Below are positions 35,641 through 44,056 of a stretch of 64,000 bases of DNA, one piece after another. Numbering within the stretch: position 1 is the first letter of the stretch; every line of letters begins with the position of its first letter. The translations under genes and the position numbers were made by a program. Origin of the DNA: Flagellimonas olearia (GTDB lineage Bacteria; Bacteroidota; Bacteroidia; Flavobacteriales; Flavobacteriaceae); assembly GCF_009184425.1 (NCBI RefSeq), contig NZ_WELG01000001.1, forward strand, positions 434,001 through 498,000. The letters are read 5' to 3'. The notes under the pieces were generated by a model, which saw only the letters and a program-made list of their open reading frames with translations, made no database searches and was not told the origin of the DNA.

Positions 35641-36465
35641 TTATTCCAGATGCACTGGGAGACTCAGGAAGTTTTCCCGTTGTTTCAAAAAGCTCCTGGG
35701 GTTGGTGCCTGCCAATAGTCTGAATTCACGTATAAAATGGGATTGGTCGGCAAACCCGGCATCATAGGAAAGCTCCGTAAGATTGATTGCTTCGGATCCT
35801 TGCATATATTGCTGGATGGCATTGAGGCGTGAAAGCCGCATGTATTCCTTGGCCGTGATCCCAAATCTTCTTTTGAATTCCCTTTGGAGTTGTCTCGGGC
35901 TGATGGGTACCTTTTGGATCAATTCCTCCAAGGTCAACATACCGTGGTGTTTCCTGATGGTCTCAGAGGCCAAACGGACATAATCGAAACCTTGGGAATT
36001 TCCAGACATGTTCTTCAAAAGAAAATCTTCGGTCAACCGGATTTTTTGTTGGATGCTCTTGGCTTCCCGTAACCAGGAACAATAATCTTTGAAGGCAATC
36101 CCAAGGACATCGGAACTGTCCTCAAAGGTTGCGGTGAACAGGGCAGGGGGTACCCCAAAAATAGTATAGATACCCTCAGGATTGAATCGGATTCCGAAAA
36201 TCTGTACCAAATCGTGGAACTTGACCTCATACGGTTTGGTCTGTAGACCTATCAGCGTAAATTCAGGGGATTTGCCCCAAGTTTCACTTTTCACAAGTTC
36301 ACAGTGGTCATGGGTCAGGTGGATGATCAGCTCGATACACCCATTGGGCACCACCGATTGTACAAAATTGTCTTCAGAATACAGGTTGAAATCACCTGTA
36401 TAGTAAGCCTGTACAAAAGGGCTTAAGGCAAAAGATGGCCTGTATTCTGAAAACCTGACATTCAT
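35641..36465 (-). CDS. AraC family regulator with DUF6597-type ligand domain
   Basis: This 274-residue activator has an N-terminal beta-rich domain (RPSFALSPFVQAYYTGDF, VVPNGCIELIIHLT, FTLIGLQTKPYEVKFHDLVQIFGIRFNPEGIYTIFG in pieces) typical of DUF6597, and a C-terminal AraC domain (LTLEELIQKVPISPRQLQREFKRRFGITAKEYMRLSRLNAIQQY, LTELSYDAGFADQSHFIREFRLLAG). It lies last in the minus-strand series that follows, and three promoters in that series carry a shared 18-bp motif beside the -33 region (37461, 41361, 43446). It is the obvious candidate to bind them. Its own promoter is not clear; it may be read through from the cupin gene. Confidence 0.92.
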   Translation of the reverse strand: MNVRFSEYRPSFALSPFVQAYYTGDFNLYSEDNFVQSVVPNGCIELIIHLTHDHCELVKSETWGKSPEFTLIGLQTKPYEVKFHDLVQIFGIRFNPEGIYTIFGVPPALFTATFEDSSDVLGIAFKDYCSWLREAKSIQQKIRLTEDFLLKNMSGNSQGFDYVRLASETIRKHHGMLTLEELIQKVPISPRQLQREFKRRFGITAKEYMRLSRLNAIQQYMQGSEAINLTELSYDAGFADQSHFIREFRLLAGTNPRSFLKQRENFLSLPVHLE

Positions 36466-36533
36466 CGCTTGGAATCTCTTTTGGGCTGTTTTTTTAATGG
36501 ACCGCTGCTAAATTAATTATAAACATCTAATTA

Positions 36534-36956
36534 TCAGCTAAAAAGAAGGGAGGTGTCCACGATATTGGACTCTGTCGGCAACATGGCCTTGTCAAAGGTG
36601 GCCACAATATTGTTGGCTCCCCCAAAGACTCCCAAGACCTTGGCCGTGGTCGTCCCTGTATTTTTGAGGTCATGGGGCACCATTTCCGGGACAAGGACCA
36701 ATCCACCCCTTTTGGCCGTTTTGGTCTCCGACCCTACGGTAGCTTCGACCGTTCCTTTCAAAACGATCAATAGTTCCTCGGAACTATCGGTATGCCTGCC
36801 CAAATTGTCTCCAGGCTCCAACTCGAAATATACGGTCGCCAATTGCTTGGATCCGTGTGCTCCGATCAGGGGAAAGGTGGCCTTACAGTGTTGTTTTTTA
36901 TCATCCTTTCCGATGAATTCATTGAGTTCGATTTCGTTTACATTTACTGTTGTCAT
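36534..36956 (-). CDS. Cupin domain protein
   Basis: This 140-residue protein is a single beta-barrel cupin. Motif 1 is visible (LEPGDNLGRHTDSSEELLIVLKGTVEATVG) in pieces, with His and Glu where metal ligands are expected, and motif 2 follows (RGGLVLVPEMVPHDLKNTG, with a His). It is 9 bases after the DUF3237 gene, and both are driven by the promoter at 37435-37478. The catalysed reaction is unknown; single-domain cupins of this length may be isomerases, dioxygenases or binding proteins. Confidence 0.88.
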   Translation of the reverse strand: MTTVNVNEIELNEFIGKDDKKQHCKATFPLIGAHGSKQLATVYFELEPGDNLGRHTDSSEELLIVLKGTVEATVGSETKTAKRGGLVLVPEMVPHDLKNTGTTTAKVLGVFGGANNIVATFDKAMLPTESNIVDTSLLFS

Positions 36957-36965
36957 GATTCTTTT

Positions 36966-37409
36966 TTATAGTGAATAGCCTTTTACAAGAGCCTTGCCGG
37001 TATTGAAATCCACGGTTCCCAACCCCAATACCTGGGCCCGGTTCAACCAAGAGTACCGTTCATCATTGGTGTGGAATTCCATGTTCAGCTTCAAGTTGCC
37101 ATGGTCATTGATTCCCGTTTCGGTAACTTGGATCTGTGCCCCATCATCGGTCAAGATCTTGGCATGTAGGTCGAGGAAGAACCGGCCATCTGCCCGCACC
37201 TCCAAATAATCGACCCCACTGATCTTTCCATTGATCTTTTCCCCGATGAGGTCCCCTTCAAAATAGATATCGAAACGGGCCCCTTCTGTGGGGATAGGCT
37301 CCCCATTGACCAGGTCCTGCATACTGAAACCGTATTCCACAAAATCGGAAAGCACTACCTGTTCCTCGAACAATAGGGCCAAATCTGTTTTTTCCAAGGT
37401 ATTTTCCAT
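36966..37409 (-). CDS. DUF3237 family protein
   Basis: This 147-residue protein matches DUF3237: SMQDLVNGEPIPTEGARFDIYFEGDLIGEKINGKISGVDYLEVRADGRFFLDLHAKI in pieces, then TETGINDHG and the ending TGKALVKGYSL. DUF3237 forms a beta-barrel of unknown function, found near aromatic or lactone metabolism genes. The ATG is 26 bases downstream of a TAnnTTTG element, and the cupin gene follows 9 bases later. Confidence 0.88.
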   Translation of the reverse strand: MENTLEKTDLALLFEEQVVLSDFVEYGFSMQDLVNGEPIPTEGARFDIYFEGDLIGEKINGKISGVDYLEVRADGRFFLDLHAKILTDDGAQIQVTETGINDHGNLKLNMEFHTNDERYSWLNRAQVLGLGTVDFNTGKALVKGYSL

Positions 37410-37434
37410 TATTGATTGTTTTTAAATTACAGAT

Positions 37435-37478
37435 CAAATCTAGGGCCGTGGTGTTCCGTACAATTGTAAAAAAACGAC
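37435..37478 (-). promoter_or_regulatory. Motif-controlled promoter of the DUF3237-cupin unit
   Basis: On the minus strand GTCGTTTTTTTACAATTG (37478 to 37461), 18 bases, then TAGATTTG (37442 to 37435). The ATG follows 26 bases later. The same layout recurs at 41335-41378 and 43420-43463. Confidence 0.75.
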
Positions 37479-37493
37479 TTTGGAACGCATATT

Positions 37494-38891
37494 CTATTCC
37501 TTTAGGGCATCTGTTGCATTGGCAATGATCTGGTATAGTTCATTGATTTCCTTTTGACCGGTACGCCAATTGGAAACTGCTACCCGAATGGCAAAACGCT
37601 CCTTGTATACCGTAGGGGTCAAAAAGACCTTGTTGGTTGCATTGATTTTTTCCAATAAGACCTTAGTGTCGATTCCAGAATCGATTTTTGCGGCAAAACA
37701 GACGATGTTCAGTCTTACTTTCCCAAGAAGATCCAACTGTCCATGGCCCTTGATCCCATCTCCAAGTTCCTTGGCCAAACGGCAGTTCCGACCAACAATC
37801 TCGGCATAACCTTCCTTCCCGTATGCCAGCAGTGTAAACCAAGCTGGAAGGGACCTCCAACGCCTACTGTTCTCAGGGACATAGTTCATGAAATCCTGGG
37901 TGGTCCCATCGCCTTCCAGATAAGGGACATTTCCATTTTGGAAGACCTGTCTCTGTAATCCTGGGTGTTTGGTGAACTGGAAGGCCGCATCATAGGGAAC
38001 GTTGAGCCATTTATGGGCATCGATGGCGATGGAATCAGCAGATTCCCAACCACCGACAAGGTGTTGGTGTGCTTCATTTACTGCTGCAAAACCTCCGAAA
38101 GCCCCATCGATATGCAACCAGAAATTGTACTTTTCCTTAAGGGCACCCAAGGCATGGAAATCATCAAAATCCCCGGTATTGACCGTGCCTGCACTGGCCA
38201 CTACGATACAAGGTCCCTTTGGGTGGACGGATAGGCGTTTTTCCAGATCGGCAACGTCCATGGCCTCCCGTTCGGGAAGACGCTGGACCAGTTCCAGATT
38301 GTCCCTACCCATGCCCAAAATGGAAAGGGATTTGTAGGTACTGGAATGGGGGGTCGCTGCAAATACCTTCAAGGTCCCTGAACTGGTGTCCAATCCATTT
38401 TTGGACCCATCCTGGCCCATTTGTTGGTTGGCCCATTGTCTTGCCCCGGCCAAGTTTACCATGTTCGATGTGGTACCCCCTGTGACAAAACTCCCAAAAA
38501 AGTCCGATGGCAAACCAAAAAGTTCCCGATAGAGGGCAATGGTGTCCGACTCGTGCTTGGCCGTGATAGGGGTCACGGAACTCACCTGGTCATATACAGA
38601 GGTCAACCAATCCCCAAGCAAGGCCGCCGGGGTGGACCCACCCGTTACGTAGCCATAAAAGTTTGGGCCTGCTGTGGCGGAAATGTAGGGTGCATAATGG
38701 GATTTGAACAGGTCAAGGGCTTTTTGGGCCCCAATCCCTTCGCCAATGTCCCATGCCTTCTTGGGCATGTTGGATACTCCAATGTTCGGGGCGGCTTCGC
38801 CCAGATGATGCAAGTAGGATTTGGAAACGGCGATGGCCCCTTCCAAGATTTCGTCGATCTGCTCCAGATCTTTTTTTAATAGGGTTTTCAT
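37494..38891 (-). CDS. Pyridoxal-5'-phosphate-dependent group II decarboxylase
   Basis: This 465-residue enzyme belongs to the aromatic-amino-acid/glutamate decarboxylase family (fold type I). The PLP lysine is in SIAIDAHKWLNVPYDAAF; other markers are GSFVTGGTTSNMVNLAGARQWA, VASAGTVNTGDFDD, WLHIDGAFGGFAA and a C-terminal RFAIRVAVSNWRT. Likely products are an amine and CO2 from an aromatic or acidic amino acid; which one is not shown. It is 27 bases downstream of PhzF in one operon with the acyltransferase and Dabb genes. Length is normal. Confidence 0.92.
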   Translation of the reverse strand: MKTLLKKDLEQIDEILEGAIAVSKSYLHHLGEAAPNIGVSNMPKKAWDIGEGIGAQKALDLFKSHYAPYISATAGPNFYGYVTGGSTPAALLGDWLTSVYDQVSSVTPITAKHESDTIALYRELFGLPSDFFGSFVTGGTTSNMVNLAGARQWANQQMGQDGSKNGLDTSSGTLKVFAATPHSSTYKSLSILGMGRDNLELVQRLPEREAMDVADLEKRLSVHPKGPCIVVASAGTVNTGDFDDFHALGALKEKYNFWLHIDGAFGGFAAVNEAHQHLVGGWESADSIAIDAHKWLNVPYDAAFQFTKHPGLQRQVFQNGNVPYLEGDGTTQDFMNYVPENSRRWRSLPAWFTLLAYGKEGYAEIVGRNCRLAKELGDGIKGHGQLDLLGKVRLNIVCFAAKIDSGIDTKVLLEKINATNKVFLTPTVYKERFAIRVAVSNWRTGQKEINELYQIIANATDALKE

Positions 38892-38918
38892 GTTGCGTTG
38901 TTTGATTTTTTTTTTGAA

Positions 38919-39803
38919 TTAAGGTTTTGAAAACCATTCCAATTGTTTTGAGGTATAGGCGGTTCCCCCGGCAAAAAGGTTTTTAATGGCACCATTCCCC
39001 AATGTTAAATGTACATGGATCTGACTGGGTGAGGGTTCCTTCATGAATTCCCCTTGCTTGATCACAAAATTATCCTTTGATTGGACTTGGCTATACAGGT
39101 AACAGGCCAATGGACCTGCTGCCATGCCCGTGGCCGCCTCTTCAGGGATTCCGTAATAAGGTGCGAACATTCTAGATCGGGCATCCGCATTCCCGTCATG
39201 GGGCAGGACAAAGGGATAGAGACCGATCAGACCAAGGTGTTTGGAGAGCTCAATGATGGCATTGGAATCGGGGGTAAGGTTGGCCAATTGGTCAACCGAC
39301 TTTAAGGGCACCACTACAAAGGCATTACCGGTATCCACCTTCATGGGTACCAGGCCATCGGCCAATTCATGTCGAGTGATCCCCAAGGCTTCGAATACCT
39401 TGTCCTCTAGGGTCCCCAACCGGGTGAACTCAGGTGGGGCCTGTTCCATGAATACCTTCTCGCCTTCAAAAATAATGTCCCGGTTACCCTCAATGGTTTC
39501 CTTTGACGATCGATCACCTTGGACGAGTCCCTTTTTCCGTAACAGGGAAAACGAAGCGATAGTGGCATGTCCGCAATGTGCAATTTGTTTGGTAGGGGTA
39601 AAGAATTCCAATCTAAAGTCCGCCACGGAGGATTTGGAGATGAATGCAGTTTCCGATAGTCCTATATTTTTGGCTATTTCCTGTTTTTTCCCGGGAGTCA
39701 ATCCATTGGCATCCAAGATGACCGCGGCGGGATTACCTCCTGTTCCGTGGATATCGAAGGCGTGTACAATATGTGCTGTAATTGGTTCCATTGATCGGTT
39801 CAT
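38919..39803 (-). CDS. PhzF family isomerase-like protein
   Basis: This 294-residue protein has the PhzF two-domain fold. Motifs are VHAFDIHGTGGNPAAVILDA, ETAFISKSSVADFRLEFFTPTKQIAHCGHATIA (in pieces; the conserved Glu after SL/LS and the CGHAT block) and FAPYYGIPEEAATGMAAGPLA. PhzF itself isomerises a phenazine precursor; most relatives are of unknown substrate. The start at 39803 overlaps the acyltransferase stop by 4 bases (ATGA). With the decarboxylase and methyltransferase around it, a role in modifying an aromatic compound is a fair inference only. Confidence 0.92.
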   Translation of the reverse strand: MNRSMEPITAHIVHAFDIHGTGGNPAAVILDANGLTPGKKQEIAKNIGLSETAFISKSSVADFRLEFFTPTKQIAHCGHATIASFSLLRKKGLVQGDRSSKETIEGNRDIIFEGEKVFMEQAPPEFTRLGTLEDKVFEALGITRHELADGLVPMKVDTGNAFVVVPLKSVDQLANLTPDSNAIIELSKHLGLIGLYPFVLPHDGNADARSRMFAPYYGIPEEAATGMAAGPLACYLYSQVQSKDNFVIKQGEFMKEPSPSQIHVHLTLGNGAIKNLFAGGTAYTSKQLEWFSKP

Positions 39804-40927
39804 TGAAAGTTTATGAGTCGTTTGAATTTGATTTTTCTTAGTTTTTGTTGAAATGGGATCTCAACATTGTGATAGGACCAGGCCGCTGAAACGATGTTTA
39901 CGAACAGTAGGGACATCACCAAGGAAAAAAGGGTCAAAGTGTCCGGGACAGTCCCCGGCCTATCCACCAACCAGCTGTCCAATCCCATCCAATACAGGCT
40001 CAACCATAGACCCTGCATCATGTAGATGGAATAGGATATCTCACCAAGATATTGGGCCAAGGGCCATTTCATTGTTTTTTGGACCTTACCCTGGTTATGG
40101 GCGGCTGTCAAAATGATCAGGATGAAACAGGGGATGATCCAAACATCATGTATTTTGATATGAAGCCCAAAAAGTGTGATAAGGACCATCGCCATGAAGG
40201 AGAGATCCTTGGACAACCATTTTTTAAGGGAGCCCTCTTGGTAGAGATTGTACACCAGAATGCCCAAGGTGAATTCCGCAAGACACCTGAAAATACCCCA
40301 ATCGAATGTGGCATCCAGGGAATGTTTTACATTAAAATGGACTATTGTTCCAAGTAATGTAAAGGAAAACAAGGCCATGATCCATGGCCACCATCCCCTT
40401 TTTTGGAAAAGGAATAAAAACAATAGGGGTGAAACCATATAAATGGCCCATTCCGCACTGATGGACCAAGATGGGACGTTCCAAGTAAGCCAATGATCGG
40501 AGCCCCATGCCTGGGTCAGGAACAAATGCACAGGAATGCCTTTCAAGGCATACATATGGCTGAATTTTCCCCAGACGTTCGGAAAACCGAAGATCAGAAA
40601 GCAGGCTACCCATATATGGGTCAACAAACAGAATAGATGCAAGGGGTACAATCGGCTGAACCGGGCCCAGAGATAGTTCCATGAACTTTTGATGTTGATG
40701 CCCTGTTGAAATCGGTTCCCATAAACATGGGTCAGGATAAAGCCACTCAAAAGGAAAAAGAAATCCACAAAAAGGTATCCTTTGGCCAAGAGCATCGTAG
40801 TGTCTCGGGACACCAAATAATCCAATCCCGTGAAGGAGGTCAATTGATCATAATGGTATAGGACCACCCAAATGGCGGCTATACCCCTTAAAGGGGTCAA
40901 GGTATCGATGTAGTTGGTGTGCTTCAT
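39800..40927 (-). CDS. Acyltransferase family 3 membrane protein
   Basis: This 375-residue integral membrane protein is an OafA/YrhL-like acyltransferase. The catalytic N-terminal block is visible (IDTLTPLRGIAAIWVVLYHY with the His), followed by the second motif (LFVDFFFLLSGFILTHVYGNRF) and Arg-rich loop (WARFSRLYPLHLFCLL). About ten hydrophobic helices follow. Such proteins move acyl groups to sugars, lipids or small molecules at the membrane. It lies between Dabb and PhzF and is co-transcribed with them. Confidence 0.93.
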   Translation of the reverse strand: MKHTNYIDTLTPLRGIAAIWVVLYHYDQLTSFTGLDYLVSRDTTMLLAKGYLFVDFFFLLSGFILTHVYGNRFQQGINIKSSWNYLWARFSRLYPLHLFCLLTHIWVACFLIFGFPNVWGKFSHMYALKGIPVHLFLTQAWGSDHWLTWNVPSWSISAEWAIYMVSPLLFLFLFQKRGWWPWIMALFSFTLLGTIVHFNVKHSLDATFDWGIFRCLAEFTLGILVYNLYQEGSLKKWLSKDLSFMAMVLITLFGLHIKIHDVWIIPCFILIILTAAHNQGKVQKTMKWPLAQYLGEISYSIYMMQGLWLSLYWMGLDSWLVDRPGTVPDTLTLFSLVMSLLFVNIVSAAWSYHNVEIPFQQKLRKIKFKRLINFQ

Positions 40928-40933
40928 GATGGG

Positions 40934-41308
40934 TCAGTATTTAACTTCCTGGAAATCCTTGACCAACAATGGACCCAACTGGCCCAGTTGCTGGTGCTTT
41001 GGATGTTCCCGATATGTTTTTTCCGCTGCCCCTGAACTGAATTTAAGGACAAAGGCCGTTTCAAATCTGTGGGAATGGGTAAGCTCCATGATCTCGAAGG
41101 AGTCGAAACCTTGCACTTCTTTTACAAGATCTTCGAACAAATCCGTCATATGATCTTTTTGTTCCGGGGTGACCTGTTCGTTCCATTTGAACAGTAGCAT
41201 TTTGGTGAAGGGGCCATCAGGATGGATTACGGTTTGTTGTTGCGAATGGCCTTGATGGACGCCCAAAAGACTTAGGGAGAACCATAGGATGGTTGCGATT
41301 GTTTTCAT
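40934..41308 (-). CDS. Exported Dabb (stress-responsive A/B barrel) protein
   Basis: This 124-residue protein has a signal peptide (MKTIATILWFSLSLLGVHQGHSQ) and a dimeric A/B barrel domain (FTKMLLFKWNEQVTPEQKDHM, FDSFEIMELTHSHRFETAFVLKF, YREHPKHQQLGQLGPLLVKDF). Dabb proteins usually act in the cytoplasm, so an exported one is slightly unusual. The ATG at 41308 is favoured over 41326 because it sits 27 bases after the -7 element, the same distance as in the two sister promoters. It heads a unit with the acyltransferase, PhzF and decarboxylase genes. Confidence 0.88.
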   Translation of the reverse strand: MKTIATILWFSLSLLGVHQGHSQQQTVIHPDGPFTKMLLFKWNEQVTPEQKDHMTDLFEDLVKEVQGFDSFEIMELTHSHRFETAFVLKFSSGAAEKTYREHPKHQQLGQLGPLLVKDFQEVKY

Positions 41309-41334
41309 GTGTTTGATATATTTCATTTTAGCTT

Positions 41335-41378
41335 CAAAAGTAGTAGGGATGCAAGGGGCCGAATTGTGAAAAAACGAC
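41335..41378 (-). promoter_or_regulatory. Motif-controlled promoter of the Dabb-acyltransferase-PhzF-decarboxylase unit
   Basis: On the minus strand GTCGTTTTTTCACAATTC (41378 to 41361), 18 bases, then TACTTTTG (41342 to 41335). Same architecture as at 37435 and 43420. Confidence 0.75.
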
Positions 41379-41482
41379 ATCATGGTCTTTGATTCCTATC
41401 ATGATACTGAAGGGGGTGGTCCATAGGGATACAATGGATCAAAAGAGGGACCATTTCAGCGTTGGGATGAAAAGGAACAGTG

Positions 41483-42115
41483 TTATTTGGCCTGTTGGTC
41501 CATGGCCAATTTGATTCCCAAGGACAGTAAAAGTGCTCCCGAAATCTTGGATACCCAAGTCATGGCCCGTTTCTTCCTTGCCAAATAATGTCCCAAGGAC
41601 CCGGAGAAATACCCGAGGGTCATTAGGAATACCATAGAGGACAGGGCGAACAATAGGCCCAATACCAAAAAGGGCCATGGAGAACCAAGAGGCTTTCCGG
41701 AGATGATGAATTGCGGAAGGAAAGCTAGATAAAATAAGGCCACTTTGGGGTTCAACGTATTGGAGAGGAACCCCTGTAAAACCATTTTCCCATAGGAAAT
41801 GGAAGTTTCTTCTTTAAAAAGGACACCCTTCTTGGAGATCATGGACCTAATGCCCAGGAATATAAGATAGGTGGCACCCAAGGTTTTGACCATGGAAAAT
41901 GCGACTGCTGATGTCCTTAGGATTTCAGAAAGCCCCAATGCGGCCAAAAGGGTATGGAACAAAATGCCCAGGGTAATCCCCAAGGCGGAAAGCAAGCCTG
42001 CTTTTTTGCCTTGGGAGGCTCCTTTTGAAAGCACAAAAATCAAATCTGGCCCAGGGGTGATGATCAATACCCAGATGGTTGCCAGGAATAGGGTGAAGTG
42101 TTGGATCTGTGACAT
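41483..42115 (-). CDS. LysE/RhtB family amino acid exporter
   Basis: This 210-residue inner membrane protein has six hydrophobic helices and LysE-family motifs: IITPGPDLIFVLSKGASQGKKAGLLSALGITLG in pieces, and GFLSNTLNPKVALFYLAFLPQF. Members export amino acids or related amines. It lies between the methyltransferase unit and the Dabb promoter, in the same orientation, and may export the cluster's product. No separate promoter is seen, so it is probably transcribed from the methyltransferase promoter. Confidence 0.93.
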   Translation of the reverse strand: MSQIQHFTLFLATIWVLIITPGPDLIFVLSKGASQGKKAGLLSALGITLGILFHTLLAALGLSEILRTSAVAFSMVKTLGATYLIFLGIRSMISKKGVLFKEETSISYGKMVLQGFLSNTLNPKVALFYLAFLPQFIISGKPLGSPWPFLVLGLLFALSSMVFLMTLGYFSGSLGHYLARKKRAMTWVSKISGALLLSLGIKLAMDQQAK

Positions 42116-42208
42116 ATGGATATGTTTTGGGTTACCTTCTTTTCAAGGAAATGCCCCTGAATATTTGGGTTGGTTCGGCTCTGGGAATTCTTTTGGAAGA
42201 TGATGGAA

Positions 42209-42304
42209 TCATTTTATGCGGGACGGACCTTCCCAGTCCAAAGAGGATAGGGTTTCCAGAATGGCTTCCCAATAGCGGTGCACTCTCGTTTTCCATTGCT
42301 TCAT
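42209..42304 (-). CDS. Possible 31-residue small protein
   Basis: A short frame begins 10 bases after the methyltransferase stop and reads MKQWKTRVHRYWEAILETL then a Trp- and Asp-containing tail. Helical and amphipathic by eye, no family recognised. It could be a real leader-like small protein or chance. Confidence 0.25.
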   Translation of the reverse strand: MKQWKTRVHRYWEAILETLSSLDWEGPSRIK

Positions 42305-42314
42305 GGTTTTTTTG

Positions 42315-43394
42315 TTATTTTTTGATTTCAAAGATGAGATTGACCGGAGTCCTTTGTGCAATCCTGAATTGGGAGAACCCGGCTTCTTTAACGATTTGTC
42401 GTACCCGCTCAGGACCGGCTTGGGCGCCGAGGCAGTATCCTCCCTCCTGTGAATGCGAATGGGGTACACAAAGGGTAGTGGATGCAGCGTAAAACATTCG
42501 TCCTATGGGATTGAAATTCTTTTCCAGTTCATCAAAGGAGGCCGGTTCGACCAACATGATACTACCACCGTCGTTCAACTGGGCCTTTGCATGTTGAATC
42601 GCCTCAAGGGGATTTCCGAAATCATGGAAGGCATCCATATAACAGATCAGGTCGAATTGGGATTCCTCGAAATCCTTGGCAGCTGCCACTTTGAACACAA
42701 CATTGGCAAGCCCTGCCTCATGTGCCCTTGACTTTGCCATTTCAATGGATTCTGGATGGTAGTCAAATCCATAAAAGATGGAATTGGGATATCTGGTGGC
42801 CATCAGGATGGTGGATGCTCCATGGCCGCATCCAATATCGGCCACTTTACCACCTGCAAGCAGTTTCTCCCCGATTCCTTCCAAGGCAGGAATCCACTCG
42901 TTGACCAAATTGGCCCGGTATCCAGATCGAAAAAAAGCCTCGGTCCCAAAAAATAGATTGTGATGGTGTTGGTGCCAACCAATCCCTTTCCCTTCCCTGA
43001 AATCCTGTACCGTTTTATCCTTGTCGTACCAAAGGCTGGACACCACTTGGAACCCTGGGGCCATAAAGAAGGGACTGTTGCTGTCGGCCAAGATAAGAGC
43101 ATGCTCTTCGGGTAAATAGTAGGTCTTTTGTTCAGGGTCATAACTGATATACCCTCCAGCCGCTTGGTTGTTGAGCCATTCCTGGACATAGCGTTCAAAA
43201 GTCCCTGTTTTTTTGGACAGGGCCCTGGCATTGGTGGGGCCGAGTTCCCTTAATGCCCGATAAAGGCCGAGCTCTTCACCAATCTGGACCAATACCCCGG
43301 ACATTCCTGCGGACAGGTCGTTGATGACCTGCCCTGCAAAGGCCTGTACCTTCCCATAATCCAGTTTCATTTCTGTACTATTTATGCTTCCCAT
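42315..43394 (-). CDS. Class I SAM-dependent methyltransferase with winged-helix N-terminus
   Basis: This 359-residue enzyme has an N-terminal winged-helix dimerisation region (VLVQIGEELGLYRALRELG, LSKKTGTFERYVQEWLNNQAAGGYI) and a Rossmann methyltransferase domain (VADIGCGHGASTILMATRYPNSIFYGFDYHPESIEMA in pieces; GCGHGAS is the SAM motif; FDLICYMDAFHDFG is motif 4). The architecture matches small-molecule O-methyltransferase-like proteins common in Actinobacteria and Bacteroidetes. ATG 43394 is chosen over TTG 43403 because it stands 26 bases after the -7 element, as in the sister promoters. It heads the series of genes towards LysE. Confidence 0.9.
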   Translation of the reverse strand: MGSINSTEMKLDYGKVQAFAGQVINDLSAGMSGVLVQIGEELGLYRALRELGPTNARALSKKTGTFERYVQEWLNNQAAGGYISYDPEQKTYYLPEEHALILADSNSPFFMAPGFQVVSSLWYDKDKTVQDFREGKGIGWHQHHHNLFFGTEAFFRSGYRANLVNEWIPALEGIGEKLLAGGKVADIGCGHGASTILMATRYPNSIFYGFDYHPESIEMAKSRAHEAGLANVVFKVAAAKDFEESQFDLICYMDAFHDFGNPLEAIQHAKAQLNDGGSIMLVEPASFDELEKNFNPIGRMFYAASTTLCVPHSHSQEGGYCLGAQAGPERVRQIVKEAGFSQFRIAQRTPVNLIFEIKK

Positions 43395-43419
43395 TGTTTT
43401 CAATTATGGATTAGGGGAG

Positions 43420-43463
43420 CAAAGCTAAAGGCGTGGGGAAACAACAAATTGTAGAAAAACGAC
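43420..43463 (-). promoter_or_regulatory. Motif-controlled promoter of the methyltransferase unit
   Basis: On the minus strand GTCGTTTTTCTACAATTT (43463 to 43446), 18 bases, then TAGCTTTG (43427 to 43420). Same architecture as at 37435 and 41335. Confidence 0.75.
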
Positions 43464-44056
43464 AAACATGGTCCAAGGAAGTGTTGAAGGCCTCAGTTCA
43501 TTTATGGGATTCATCGGTATATGACAAGGAAGTCGCCCAATCGGATTTTTATACGTCCTTCCTTCGCAAACCCTTCTTGGGGCTTTGCCGTGCAAGGCCG
43601 CAAACCCGTCCGTCCGCCCATCAAATTTTAAGGGGGCGGTAATAAAAGAAGCCCTGGTTGTTTTTCGGGGCATCGAAAAACAGGGCAGTGCCCAAGGACT
43701 TCCCATCAGGACACCATGGCCTACCCTCGCTTTACTTTCCGTACGCTCCCTTGTCCATGGGTCGGATGGAATTCCTAAGGCCCTTATCGAACCTGTCAAG
43801 GCCAGGCCCTGTTTTATCCATAAATAGGGTTTCCACTTCCTTGAAAACCTAATGGTTTTACTACGTCGCGGAACCTCCCGATTTCCGTCCAAAAGCCTTG
43901 ACAGAACCCCCTTCTTTTATTGTGCTGCGCACCTAAGAAGCAAACAAAGGCCCCTTAAAATTTGGGAAACAAAAACCAAAAAATAAAGGGGAAATTTTTA
44001 AACAGTCTGCCGATCTATCCAGTTTAGGTGGAAGGCGGGCACTAAAGCTTTTTATC
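43464..44056. other. Non-coding edge region with a hairpin, left side of the mobilization module
   Basis: About 590 bases between the methyltransferase promoter and SSB. A long minus-strand frame exists, but its product has the Arg/Pro-rich look of an antisense frame. A stem-loop lies at 43651-43686: GTTTTTCG pairs with CGAAAAAC, extended by GCCCT and AGGGC after a 4-base bulge, with a GGGCAT loop. Base composition differs from the surrounding genes and this may be near one boundary of the mobile segment. No attachment site could be identified. Confidence 0.4.

Noticed and set aside
43425-43892. Long minus-strand open frame
   Set aside because: Its product is rich in Arg, Pro and Ser with no fold pattern, it overlaps the motif promoter at 43446, and a hairpin runs through it.
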